Assembly (NCBI RefSeq): GCF_013391475.1
Contig: NZ_JACBAZ010000004.1
Coordinates: 310,001-374,000, forward strand
Origin: Oceaniferula marina
Lineage (GTDB): Bacteria; Verrucomicrobiota; Verrucomicrobiia; Verrucomicrobiales; Akkermansiaceae
Direction: 5' to 3'
Length of the DNA stretch: 64,000 bases
How positions within the stretch are numbered: the first letter of the stretch is position 1; each line of letters starts with the position of its first letter. This document shows positions 17,122 to 29,283 of this stretch, in pieces. The notes below the pieces were generated by a model. That model searched no databases. It saw nothing but the letters and a program-made list of their open reading frames with translations, and had not been told where the DNA came from. Position numbers and translations under genes: made by a program.

Positions 17122-19785
17122 TTATTCCTCTTCGTCAGAGCCAGCCGCAGCCTCATCTGATGTATTCTCTGCTCCTGTTTCACCGGATGCTTCGGGTGAC
17201 TCCTGATCTTCTCCAAGCTCATCCTCCTCGTCGGCATCCTCGTCCGGAACCAAACGGGCAATATCCTGAAGTTTCTCTCCACCCTTGAGCGTTACAAGTT
17301 TCACCCCTTGGGCGGCACGTCCGGTTTCGCGGATGTCGGAACAACGAATTCGAATGCTTTGGCCGTCCGATGTCATCAGCATGAGTTCATCCTCTTCCGA
17401 CACCGAAAGGGCTCCGACCACTTTACCGGTCTTCTCTGTCACATTCATGGTTTTCATTCCCTTACCGCCGCGACCTTTGGCCATGTATTCATCGTAAGCC
17501 GTCCGTTTACCGAGACCGTTTTCACTGGCCACTAACAACTTGGTTTCATCACTGACGATGGTCAAAGAAACAAGGAAGTCTCCTTCACGTGGTTTCACAC
17601 CTGCGACACCTGCCGAAGGACGTCCCATCGGGCGTATGTTGGTCTCACTTGTGCGCACACAGTAGCCTGCGTTTGTCACGAGACAGATATCATCCTTTCC
17701 GGAAGTCAGCCTAACATCCACCAAAGTATTACCTTCATCAAGCTTGATTGCAATGATCCCATCCTTACGGAAGTTACGGAAATTACTCAGACTGGTCTTC
17801 TTCACCTTTCCACTCCGGGTAGCAAACAGAACATAACCATTTTCCTCACCGAAGGTGACGTCCTCTTCGTCATCATTGAGGACACGCTCAAGTCTGAGAG
17901 TAGCGGCAATGGTTTCCTCCGGTTGCAGGTTCAGCATGTTCTTGATGCTGCGGCCTTTGGATGCGCGGGAGCCTTCCGGCACACCATAAACCCGCTCGAC
18001 ATAAACCCGACCGGTGTTGGTAAAGAACATCAGATAATCATGGGCCTGGGCAGAGAACAAATGTTCAACAAAATCATCCTCCTCATCTTCCGCTTTGTTT
18101 GCATCGCGGGTTTCCATTCCCCGGACTCCTTTTCCACCACGTGCCTGCAAGCGGTACTCGGCAGAGGCGGTTCGCTTGATGTAACCGCGGTTGGAGATGG
18201 TGACAATCATACCATCATTGGCAATCAGATCCTCGATGGCAATTTCCCCTTCATCCGGAAGAATCGGGCAACGGCGCGGAGTCGCATGCTTTTCTTTGAT
18301 CTCCAACAACTCGTCCTTGATAATCGTCAATACTCGGACCTCTCTGGCAAGGATATCGAGGAAGTCTTTGATCTGTTCAAGAATGCTATCATACTCGACT
18401 TTGACCTTATCCTGTTCCATCCCAGTCAACTGATAGAGTCTCAGTTCTAGAATGGCATTCACCTGACGATCCGTAAAGATATAGCGGTCGTCTTGGACCG
18501 ACGGCTGGGATCGGATCATAATACCGAGACTTTCTGCGGTGGCGACTGGGAAGGTATAGGCTTTCAGTTTCACCCGGGCCTCATCACGGTTTTTTGAATC
18601 GCGGATAATTCGGATAAAATCATCCAAATGCCCCAGGGCCAACAAGAAGGCTTCAAGGTTTTCTGCGCGGTCTTCGGCTTTACCGAGAAGGTAGCGGGTT
18701 CTACGCATGATCACTTCACGTCGATGCTCGATAAAGGCATCAAGCGCGTCCATGATCGACAACTGCTTCGGCCGGCGCTCATGAATCGCCAACATGTTCA
18801 CCCCGAAGGAGGTCTCCATCGACGTCAGTTTGTAAAGCTGATTCACCACCACTTGAGGTCTGGCTTCACGCTTCAGCGTGATTTCAATCCGTGTCTGTTC
18901 ATCAGACAGGTCGCGCATGCCAGAAATATCGGTCAGCACTTTTTCCCGAACCAACTCGGCAATCCGCTGCTGAAGTGTGGCACGGTTCACTCCATGAGGC
19001 ACTTGGGTAATCGTGATGACGGATGTCCCTGAGGCCTTTTCCTCGATCTCCATCGTTCCACGCATCTTCACGCTACCGCGCCCGGTGTGGAAATAGCTAT
19101 CAATGCCCTTGAAGCCGCGAATTTCACACTCTCCGGCAAAATCAGGCCCTTTGATGTATTGCTTCAATTCATCAATGGTCATTTGCGGGTTATCAATCCG
19201 GGCACAGACGCCGTCGATCACCTCCCCCAGGTTATGTGCGGGGATGTTTGTCGCCATCCCCACGGCAATACCGGTGCCACCATTCACTAACAAGTTAGGA
19301 ATCGATGCTGGCAGAACAACGGGCTCGTTCCGGGTCTCATCATAGGTCGGCGTCATATCGACCGTTTCCTTATCCAAGTCCGTCATCATGGCGGAGCCCA
19401 AATGAGTCATGCGGGCCTCGGTGTATCGCATGGCAGCCGCAGCGTCACCTTCCACCGAACCAAAGTTCCCCTGACCATCGATAAGAATTTCGCGCATCGT
19501 CCATGGCTGGGCCATGTTCACCAGAGTGGTGTAAATGGCGCTATCACCATGCGGGTGATATTTACCCATCGTATCACCGACGATACGGGCACTTTTCAAA
19601 TGTGGTTTGGTCGGGGTTAGAGACAGATCATTATGCATCGCATAAAGAATGCGTCGCTGGGATGGTTTGAGTCCGTCACGGATATCGGGCAATGCCCGGG
19701 AAATAATCACAGACATCGAATAGTCCAAAAAGGACTTCGACATCTCATCCGCGACATTGATGGTTTTGAATGAATCTTGAGACAT
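17122..19785 (-). CDS. gyrA: DNA gyrase subunit A
   Basis: 887 residues. With GyrB it forms the A2B2 enzyme that introduces negative supercoils. N-terminal breakage-reunion domain: 'LPDIRDGLKPSQRRILYAM', catalytic Tyr121 in 'AMRYTEARM', and quinolone pocket 'KYHPHGDSAIYTTLVNMAQP'. The E. coli Ser83 equivalent is Ser82, but the Asp87 equivalent is Thr86. A GyrA-box-like 'QARGGKG' opens the C-terminal DNA-wrapping propeller at about residue 550, which confirms gyrase rather than ParC. The tail after residue 840 is an acidic Glu/Asp-rich extension. The gene follows gyrB by 49 bp and precedes the GH75-like gene by 6 bp. Confidence 0.98.
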   Translation of the reverse strand: MSQDSFKTINVADEMSKSFLDYSMSVIISRALPDIRDGLKPSQRRILYAMHNDLSLTPTKPHLKSARIVGDTMGKYHPHGDSAIYTTLVNMAQPWTMREILIDGQGNFGSVEGDAAAAMRYTEARMTHLGSAMMTDLDKETVDMTPTYDETRNEPVVLPASIPNLLVNGGTGIAVGMATNIPAHNLGEVIDGVCARIDNPQMTIDELKQYIKGPDFAGECEIRGFKGIDSYFHTGRGSVKMRGTMEIEEKASGTSVITITQVPHGVNRATLQQRIAELVREKVLTDISGMRDLSDEQTRIEITLKREARPQVVVNQLYKLTSMETSFGVNMLAIHERRPKQLSIMDALDAFIEHRREVIMRRTRYLLGKAEDRAENLEAFLLALGHLDDFIRIIRDSKNRDEARVKLKAYTFPVATAESLGIMIRSQPSVQDDRYIFTDRQVNAILELRLYQLTGMEQDKVKVEYDSILEQIKDFLDILAREVRVLTIIKDELLEIKEKHATPRRCPILPDEGEIAIEDLIANDGMIVTISNRGYIKRTASAEYRLQARGGKGVRGMETRDANKAEDEEDDFVEHLFSAQAHDYLMFFTNTGRVYVERVYGVPEGSRASKGRSIKNMLNLQPEETIAATLRLERVLNDDEEDVTFGEENGYVLFATRSGKVKKTSLSNFRNFRKDGIIAIKLDEGNTLVDVRLTSGKDDICLVTNAGYCVRTSETNIRPMGRPSAGVAGVKPREGDFLVSLTIVSDETKLLVASENGLGKRTAYDEYMAKGRGGKGMKTMNVTEKTGKVVGALSVSEEDELMLMTSDGQSIRIRCSDIRETGRAAQGVKLVTLKGGEKLQDIARLVPDEDADEEDELGEDQESPEASGETGAENTSDEAAAGSDEEE

Positions 19786-19834
19786 GGAAATGGTTCGTAT
19801 CGATTAATGGTAAATGGACGAATGAAGGATGTCT

Positions 19835-22498
<2,664 letters not shown>

Positions 22499-22554
22499 TC
22501 AGCTACCGCCCCCCCCAACGAGACAAAAAAAATGCCCGAGGCCGGCGAAAAAAA

Positions 22555-23607
22555 TCAGATTCCGAGCAATTCCCGCTGCCAATTCATCAGCAAGGATTCG
22601 GCCCCTTCGTTACCTGCGGCAAGCGCCTCAAGGGGAGCTCTTGGCGCAATCAATGAGCCATCAATATCGAGACCTTCCGCCACCTTGTTGCGCTTGGCAA
22701 TCAGCTTATTCAAACGGGCATCAAACTGGCGATCCTTGCGGCGTCTCTGCCCCCTGATTTTCTGGGGCATATCCTCTTCAGGGGTCATCTTGGCTTTAGC
22801 CACAGCCTGATCAAAAGACTTTATCCTGCGCGGACGATAGTGCCGGGGCAATTTGGGCAACTTATCCTCCAAAAGCTCCTGGGTCCATTCGAGCAACTGC
22901 TTATTACCGGCCACCATAAAAGGAGGACGATCCCAAGCCTCGGCTTCGACATTACGCCAATCCCAGAGCGCTTTCAAAAAGTTCAACCCACGGGGTGGCA
23001 GCGTTCCGCTCCCTTTAATTCGCCAGCGGTCTTCCCGTTCAGGCTTACGCTCCATGGATTTTTCACGAGCCGCTTCACAGCTTTCCGTAAACCACTCATA
23101 ACGGCCGGCCATTTTCAGTTGATCCACGATCAACTCAGCCATCGGCAGGAGGTAAATCACATCGTTCAGAGCATATTTTTCCATCACGGGAGTCAATGGG
23201 CGTTTCGCCCAATCCGCCTTCTGGGATGTTTTTTCAATCTCCACCCCCATGTAATGCTCTACAAGGTTACCATAACCAAACTGACGCACCCCCAGCAGGC
23301 GAGCTCCAATCTGGGTGTCATAAACAACCGGAGGCACTACACCCAAATGGGTCCTGAGCATATGCATATCGTAATCAGCCCCATGCATCCAGCATGTCGC
23401 ATCTTCGAGATACGCCCGAAGAGGAGATAAATCCTCGATGGCCAGCGGGTCAATGAGCACGTGTTCGTCACCATCACTGAACTGAACCAAACACAAGCTC
23501 TCCTTGAACCTGTGCAAACTATCAGCTTCCGTATCGACAGCGCACAAAACTCCACCCTGGTTGCGTTTTTCAAAAAACGCCTTCAGTTGGTCCGGAGTAT
23601 CAATCAT
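22555..23607 (-). CDS. rnd: Ribonuclease D
   Basis: 350 residues from the ATG at 23607 (MIDTPDQLKAFF); a GTG 48 bp upstream is in frame but adds no conserved sequence. The N-terminal DEDDy exonuclease domain has all three motifs: 'CAVDTEADSLH' (Exo I), 'HGADYDMHML' (Exo II) and 'YALNDVIYLLPM' (Exo III with Tyr). A helical HRDC-like region follows ('RGLNFLKALWDWRNVEAEAWDRPPF' area). RNase D trims 3' ends of tRNA precursors and other stable RNAs. A short GC hairpin (GCC/GGC) followed by eight T on the minus strand at 22525-22546 may act as a weak terminator before gyrB. Confidence 0.92.
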   Translation of the reverse strand: MIDTPDQLKAFFEKRNQGGVLCAVDTEADSLHRFKESLCLVQFSDGDEHVLIDPLAIEDLSPLRAYLEDATCWMHGADYDMHMLRTHLGVVPPVVYDTQIGARLLGVRQFGYGNLVEHYMGVEIEKTSQKADWAKRPLTPVMEKYALNDVIYLLPMAELIVDQLKMAGRYEWFTESCEAAREKSMERKPEREDRWRIKGSGTLPPRGLNFLKALWDWRNVEAEAWDRPPFMVAGNKQLLEWTQELLEDKLPKLPRHYRPRRIKSFDQAVAKAKMTPEEDMPQKIRGQRRRKDRQFDARLNKLIAKRNKVAEGLDIDGSLIAPRAPLEALAAGNEGAESLLMNWQRELLGI

Positions 23608-23682
23608 TTTTTCAGTGGTCAAGGTTACGTGCGCGCGTAAATAAATCACACGCACTCACCAGTAAACCTACACGGTATAGAA

Positions 23683-26600
23683 TCACTTGACAACCCTTAC
23701 TCGAACGAACCTCTCCGTATCTGTATCGGATGGTGTTAATTCATAACGGTAAGTTTCATAGTCGCCATCCGTACTAATAAGATCTCCCGTCACCGGGGTC
23801 CAATTTTCAAGATCCGTCGTTTCTTCCATGATATAGGTGATATCGGCGAGCTTGGTGTCCTTACGATAAGTGAAACCATGACCTAAACCATCCATGACAA
23901 GAGCGGGAAGGCTCAGAGTATCACCGATCTCGAGAGGATTTCCTCCGAAGGCATACTCCAGCAGATTGCTGATACCATTGTTATTCGGGTCAGCTTCCTC
24001 ACCTGAGATAGCTGGATCAAGTAACTGAGCATCCGTAAAGATGTTGTCCGCCCAGAAAGTATAAGTGTAAACCGCTTCGTAACTGATCGAATCCAGGAAG
24101 GCTGTATCCTGAAGACGGGAACCGCGACTATCTTTGACGTAGCGCCAAGTGACGACGTGAGAACCTGTATCAGCAACAAATGAATACTCGGACCAATCCT
24201 GATCACCATTCAGTTCGGCGTGCCTCACTCCATCCACAAGGAATTGTAACTTATCTCCATTCTGCGCTGAAAGTGCCCAGTCGAAAGTAATCCGAACAGG
24301 CCCCTCAAATCGCGTGGTCAAATCCGCATACTGCGCATTACCAATGGCAGATGGCTGCAACACTTTCCCATCCGGGCTGAAGAGATAGGGGGCTGGAACC
24401 CACAAAGCTCGAGCATCCGTTTCGAACTCAAGATCTGTGCCCGCGTAGTCAGCCAGCATCGTGGAGTATTCCTGCTCCGTGAATAGTTGCACCTGATCAA
24501 GCAAGGCCTTACCACCACCACCGAGTCCATCGACAGTTTTATCCTCCATGTAACTCCACTTTAGATCAATATTGCCATCTGGAACCTTGGAAGCAAACGC
24601 TCCCCAGTCACGATCACCGGACAAGAAACCTCTCCAGTTCCTGAGCCCTAATTTTTTAGATGATGGATAGAACCACAAGCGATCAAGCGCCTCGGGGGAA
24701 TCCACTTTCCAGTTGAACATTACGATTCCTCCACCGCTGTGAGGCACCGTCAAATGAGCTTCACCGTAAGGTGAAACCGGATTTCCGGTAGGTGAAAAGG
24801 GAATATCAATGACCGTCTTAATGGCATCAGAGCCATCAGAGGTATCGTCCAACTCCAGATCCCACATGCCGTAAAAACCGGTACTTTTTACACTTTTTTC
24901 ATGCTGCTCAATCGCACCGGCAAGATCCTGATCCGGGATATCCCCGATGTAGATTGCCAAAAGGTAATCGGTTTCACCATACTCGTTTTTAAGAAGAAAA
25001 TGAACCTGGGTCATGCCAATCTCAGTCGGCGTTCCATAAATTCGTTGGTTTTCCGCATCGTAGAAAAGCCCGGGAGGCAGAGGCGTCATGAGATCCACTG
25101 TATCTGCATAGCGAACATCCAAGGTATAATCCATGGGGGTGTTCACTACATTTCCAACCCGGTTAGGGCCGGCAATCGGTGGAATTTGGGGAATACGATC
25201 AACACCGTAAATCGTAATCTTCACATCCTCGACGGTGCCTCCTACTCCCGCCTGGCGGTCGTTAAACTCGACCCTCCAAGTTCCGTGCGAATCCTCTCCC
25301 CAGCAAAAGGTGCTCAAGAACGTGTAATCGATATCTGCATAAAATCCGCCGGCAAACGACTCTTTAAGGCGGCTTCTCATACCACTCGGCGAGACCAACA
25401 CACACTCGAGGTCTGCGCGACGAACATGTTCAACTTTGAGTTGAACCTCAATATTCTCAACTCGCTTATTCGCGACCTCAGCGAAATCGAACTCAAGCTC
25501 GAGCACCCCTTGATCTGGTATATCCAAACCCAAATCCGCCTGTTGCAAAGAAACGGAGGTTTCAGGCTCAAGATTGACCCATGTCTCAGCCAGGTTCACA
25601 GCTGCCGTGGCATCGATTACGCCGGCTCCATACCTGTGGTTGAAATGAAACCCTGCAGTATTCTCTTGCCAATCCAAATCAAAAGCATCGTTCTTCCTTG
25701 CCGATTGAATCAAAATTTCCTGCACATCCCGCCAGCCCAGGCCCGGATTAGCCTCTAACATCAACGCAACTACGCCGGTAGCCAAAGGTGTTGCAGAGGA
25801 CGTTCCATTGAAGCTATCCGTGTATCCATCACTTCCTCCGGGAACACCACGAAACTGAGTCGTCGTAATGTCTTGAAAACCAAAGTCTCCGGTTGGAGTC
25901 GAAACGATCAATGCACAACCTGGGTTGGAATAACTTGCATTCACCCCCTGGTCCCGCGTCCCCCCGATCGCAATCGTATAACGAGAGGCACAATAACCGG
26001 TGTGGTTGGCATTTCCATTGTCAAGGCGATCGTTACCTGCGGCAAACATATAAATGGTTCCAAGCCCGCCTCGTCCCTGCTCAATACCAGCAAGAATAGC
26101 AGCCTCTTCAAGCCCATCCATAGCCGAGAGCTGAACCGGATCGACTGGGCCCCAGCTATTGTTATGCACATCAATGTTCGTAGCCCCTAGGCGATCGCCA
26201 AAGGTTTGCCCCCAGCCCAATACTTCAGCAGTGATATCCCCCCCCGGAAAATAACCAGGCACACTAGTCACCAACCAACGCAGACCAACCAGCGAAGCTT
26301 CCGGGGCAGACCCGGTTCCTCCTTCACCATTATTCCAACGTGCAGCGGCAACCCCTCCAACAGAAGTTCCGTGGGATTCATCAAAACCATCAACAGGTGT
26401 GGGGTCATTGGTTTGCGAGGCCCAGTTGTAGTGGACTTGGTCTGTAGTATTGGCAATCAAATCCGGGTGCTTGATATCCAATCCATCATCAGCAACAGCG
26501 ATTGTCACACCGGCACCAGTGTATTTGTCCCAGGCATCGCGAACATTGATATCCTCACCGAGGACTCCGTCATTCTGCCCCGTGTTCCAGAGATGCCACT

Positions 26601-27195
26601 GGTATTTTGTATTAAAAGCGCTATATGCAAAACGAGGATCCGTCGGAGTGGCCATCGTTTTTACATTCTTCGACAGCAAGGGTTTCGCACTGGTAATCTG
26701 TGGAAAATCTTTCGTCAGTTCCAATTTTTCCAGAGCTTCGATCGCATCTTCGAATTGAACCACGAGATACAAGCATTTTTTTGCTGGATATTCACGGAAT
26801 GATCGAGCCCCCAGAGCATCACTGATTTGCTGAGCATCGGCACCCAGTGGTAATTGAAGTATGAGTTTATTATACAGGACCCGTCCATTGGCAGACTTGC
26901 GGTCATAACCTTTGGGATAAAACACAATCCCCGGCTTCACTGCTGCTCCTGCAGCCGTTTCACGATATTGCTTTTTGAAACTTTTGAAATCCTCGGGCTT
27001 CTCCTGCAGCGCTTTCACCCCAAGCTTCCCTTTTCCCGGGGCCGCTTTAACCGACGACCAATCAATTTCATACAGCTGCAGACTCCCCTTGTCCTGGATG
27101 CGGTAAACCCCCTCATCTAACTCTTCTGCGCAAATAAAGGCCCCAGAGCCTAGCAATGCGGCCAGCCCCGTGAGCATAGTGGATCGGTATTTCAT
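23683..27195 (-). CDS. Secreted subtilisin-like (S8) protease with P domain
   Basis: 1170 residues with a signal peptide (about 1-23). Residues 25-180 look like a propeptide. The catalytic domain has Asp236 in 'IAVADDGLD', His275 in 'DESHGTSVGG', oxyanion Asn388 in 'MFAAGNDRL', and Ser466 in 'NGTSSATPLATG', the order and spacing of proprotein-convertase-like S8 peptidases. A P/Homo-B domain follows (about 548-680, 'VEHVRRADLECVLVSPSG', 'GTWRVEFNDRQAGVGG'), then a cadherin-like putative Ig segment, a beta-rich region, a TSP3-like stretch ('EADPNNNGISNLLEYAFGG') and the terminal 'YIMEETTDLENW...ERFVRVRVVK' module. It probably processes or degrades proteins outside the cell. The P domain suggests specificity for dibasic sites, which is inference. 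The leader has the same TACACCTA element as its upstream neighbour. Confidence 0.93.
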   Translation of the reverse strand: MKYRSTMLTGLAALLGSGAFICAEELDEGVYRIQDKGSLQLYEIDWSSVKAAPGKGKLGVKALQEKPEDFKSFKKQYRETAAGAAVKPGIVFYPKGYDRKSANGRVLYNKLILQLPLGADAQQISDALGARSFREYPAKKCLYLVVQFEDAIEALEKLELTKDFPQITSAKPLLSKNVKTMATPTDPRFAYSAFNTKYQWHLWNTGQNDGVLGEDINVRDAWDKYTGAGVTIAVADDGLDIKHPDLIANTTDQVHYNWASQTNDPTPVDGFDESHGTSVGGVAAARWNNGEGGTGSAPEASLVGLRWLVTSVPGYFPGGDITAEVLGWGQTFGDRLGATNIDVHNNSWGPVDPVQLSAMDGLEEAAILAGIEQGRGGLGTIYMFAAGNDRLDNGNANHTGYCASRYTIAIGGTRDQGVNASYSNPGCALIVSTPTGDFGFQDITTTQFRGVPGGSDGYTDSFNGTSSATPLATGVVALMLEANPGLGWRDVQEILIQSARKNDAFDLDWQENTAGFHFNHRYGAGVIDATAAVNLAETWVNLEPETSVSLQQADLGLDIPDQGVLELEFDFAEVANKRVENIEVQLKVEHVRRADLECVLVSPSGMRSRLKESFAGGFYADIDYTFLSTFCWGEDSHGTWRVEFNDRQAGVGGTVEDVKITIYGVDRIPQIPPIAGPNRVGNVVNTPMDYTLDVRYADTVDLMTPLPPGLFYDAENQRIYGTPTEIGMTQVHFLLKNEYGETDYLLAIYIGDIPDQDLAGAIEQHEKSVKSTGFYGMWDLELDDTSDGSDAIKTVIDIPFSPTGNPVSPYGEAHLTVPHSGGGIVMFNWKVDSPEALDRLWFYPSSKKLGLRNWRGFLSGDRDWGAFASKVPDGNIDLKWSYMEDKTVDGLGGGGKALLDQVQLFTEQEYSTMLADYAGTDLEFETDARALWVPAPYLFSPDGKVLQPSAIGNAQYADLTTRFEGPVRITFDWALSAQNGDKLQFLVDGVRHAELNGDQDWSEYSFVADTGSHVVTWRYVKDSRGSRLQDTAFLDSISYEAVYTYTFWADNIFTDAQLLDPAISGEEADPNNNGISNLLEYAFGGNPLEIGDTLSLPALVMDGLGHGFTYRKDTKLADITYIMEETTDLENWTPVTGDLISTDGDYETYRYELTPSDTDTERFVRVRVVK

Positions 27196-27232
27196 AAAAT
27201 TTGTATAGGTGTAGTTAACTCAAAAATAGTGC

Positions 27233-27264
27233 AAAAAAAGTCCCTCTTCCCGAAAAAAGAGGGA
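27233..27264 (-). terminator. Rho-independent terminator
   Basis: On the minus strand TCCCTCTT pairs perfectly with AAGAGGGA (27241-27248 with 27257-27264) around an 8-base loop, followed by CTTTTTTT. It lies 37 bp past the stop of the 511-residue secreted protein gene and before the protease gene, so the two are probably separate transcripts. Confidence 0.8.
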
Positions 27265-27301
27265 ATGCATGTCTCATAACGACAAATGGTCAGACATGGA
27301 G

Positions 27302-28837
27302 CTATCGAAGCAATGAAATCTTGGCTCGAACCAGGCAAGGCCCCGGCAGGTCAGCGGCCACTGCTGTAGCCGTGAGTTGCGTTTCTGTCTCAATGACAGT
27401 CCAGTAAGGGTCTCCCGTTTTCTTAATCGTGGTCCACTTCACGCCATCATAACTCGTTTGAAGCTCATAGCGAACTGAGCTACCGACATTTGCTCGCTTT
27501 TCCATCGTCACCACACAGTCACCGTTTACAAAAACCGGCGTCAGATTAGGGAATCCTGGAGGAGGTGTCGACGTGATGTCTGTTGGATCGGTCCCAGCCG
27601 CATACTCAAGAAAGTTACTTACCCCATCAAGGTCGTAGTCTGCATTAGGCTTCTTGAGAGAATCCGGGGTATCGACTGGAAAATTACCCAAGGCAAAACC
27701 AGCATAGGTTTCCACAAATCTGATCGGCATTCCCCACACACGAGTGGAGCTATCCTTGACAATGGCACTGGTCACCTCTGAGTTCCGCTCATAACGAGTA
27801 TAAAGATAAACTTCGTCACCAACAGACCATCCCAAGTAGAAAGGAGGCAGATCTTCAAAACCGTAGATCATTCTCTCGACAGGGATTTTGTATTCCGTGC
27901 CCAATCCGGGAACCGGATAGACTACATCTTGAGCAACCGGACCAGCGAGTGGGTCATCCAATTTGTCATCTTGAATCCAAAGGAACATCCGGTCGACATT
28001 CACAATACAGTTTTCACCGGGAATAATCCCTTCCCAGGATATTCTCATTGAAAAGTTAGGGTCGAGCTCAAGCATACCGTTGGCCCATACTCCATCATAT
28101 GGATCCCCGTTGAGTTTTTCGTCACCATTCAAGTAACGGAACCCGGACTTGATCGGCGCAGTCGTCAGCCCTGGATAGGACTCGGGAACGGGAAAGGTAG
28201 TGATACTAACGGGCTGCGGGCGTGGCTCATAGCCGTATTCACGCTCAATGTCCGTCAGCAAGCGCGGATAGACATAGTCATATTTCCCATAGACGATCGT
28301 GCGATCATGCCGGGACCGTTCACTCTCATTCGGCAAGAAAGTCTGCTCGTGAGCATACGATGAAATACGGTATTGGGTATAACTGGCAGTCAAATAGCTG
28401 TAACCAATGTTAATGCTGCTATCCACCAAGGGTAACACCTCTGGGCGCTCAAGCAACGATGGTGGAGCTCCAACAAGCTGCACCAGATCAGGACGACTGT
28501 ATTCAAATACGAGAGCTGGAATGGGAGCTGCAGCCAGCGACCAGTGACCCGTCAAACCAGCCGTCGCACCCGTTCCAAAGAAAAAAGCATTGGTCCCCAG
28601 AGGACATGGGATAAGAGGGTTGGCGGGAACCGGCCCTGGGCCCGGGTTCGCGCCGGCACACACCGACGCCGACCAACTACCGTCTTCCAATAGGATGCGA
28701 TACACCCCCCCCTCGTAATACAAATTCTTTTTACCCGTTTGAAAACCGGCCTTGGAATTTTGAAACTCAAACGAAATCTGGGCATGCGCCAGCATGGGCA
28801 TAGAGAGGCCAATGGCCACTAATAAAGGTCTAATCAT
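27302..28837 (-). CDS. Secreted protein of unknown function with TSP3-like and C-terminal module
   Basis: 511 residues with a signal peptide (about 1-19, cleavage after AHA). I recognise no family for residues 20-390; it is rich in Tyr and Pro and contains one 'CAGANPGPGPVPANPLIPC' Cys pair. Residues 400-425 form an Asp-rich, calcium-binding-like TSP3 stretch ('YDLDGVSNFLEYAAGTDP'). The last 90 residues are the 'RYELQTSYDGVKWTTI...CLVRAKISLLR' module shared with the neighbouring protease and other secreted proteins here. The leader ends CACTACACCTACG right before the ATG, with no Shine-Dalgarno. The module and the signal peptide indicate a surface or extracellular location. Confidence 0.85.
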   Translation of the reverse strand: MIRPLLVAIGLSMPMLAHAQISFEFQNSKAGFQTGKKNLYYEGGVYRILLEDGSWSASVCAGANPGPGPVPANPLIPCPLGTNAFFFGTGATAGLTGHWSLAAAPIPALVFEYSRPDLVQLVGAPPSLLERPEVLPLVDSSINIGYSYLTASYTQYRISSYAHEQTFLPNESERSRHDRTIVYGKYDYVYPRLLTDIEREYGYEPRPQPVSITTFPVPESYPGLTTAPIKSGFRYLNGDEKLNGDPYDGVWANGMLELDPNFSMRISWEGIIPGENCIVNVDRMFLWIQDDKLDDPLAGPVAQDVVYPVPGLGTEYKIPVERMIYGFEDLPPFYLGWSVGDEVYLYTRYERNSEVTSAIVKDSSTRVWGMPIRFVETYAGFALGNFPVDTPDSLKKPNADYDLDGVSNFLEYAAGTDPTDITSTPPPGFPNLTPVFVNGDCVVTMEKRANVGSSVRYELQTSYDGVKWTTIKKTGDPYWTVIETETQLTATAVAADLPGPCLVRAKISLLR

Positions 28838-29283
28838 CGTAGGTGTAGTGTTTGAATAGCTGTTTCTACAAGCTCAACACCCGAGATCAAGCATAAAAGA
28901 CTGAAATAGCGAGGGAGTTTAGGATTATGGCGAAGCCATAACACCACTGGTCATTCAGCGGCAAAACATTCAGCGTCAGTGTTTCAGACACGCCGTGATG
29001 GACTCTATGGCTTGATGTGGTTGGCGAGGCTCATTTATTTAAGATATTATTTTTGTAATGCTACCAGTATACTTCGTTTTTATCAGCCTCGCCACTCCTT
29101 TCTCCCTATGAAACGACCACGCGTGCAACACAGACAGTATAGACAGCCCAGAATCGACAACACTCGCTGAAATTTCACCGAGGTTGGGGTTGCCAGGCCA
29201 AGACCTGCACAACATAATCGACATCAATCAACGGATCGCACGGATTCCACGCACCCAAGCTTACGACCAACACCACATCTTTC
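28838..29283. other. Intergenic region between divergent secreted-protein genes
   Basis: 446 bp with no convincing gene. It holds a small perfect hairpin, TTATGGC-GAA-GCCATAA (28925-28941), and a larger pair of inverted repeats annotated separately. The two divergent promoters must lie here, but no strong -35/-10 pair was identified. Confidence 0.5.
29022..29094. repeat. Inverted repeat flanking an AT-rich core
   Basis: TGGCGAGGCT (29022-29031) and AGCCTCGCCA (29085-29094) are perfect inverted repeats of 10 bp, separated by 53 bp of strongly AT-rich sequence. It could be a small RNA hairpin, a mini transposable element remnant, or a regulatory site. No second copy was seen in the window. Confidence 0.4.

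Noticed and set aside
22508-22516. C-tract upstream of gyrB suggesting phase variation
   Set aside because: It lies between rnd and gyrB near a likely terminator, and phase variation of an essential gyrase gene is implausible.
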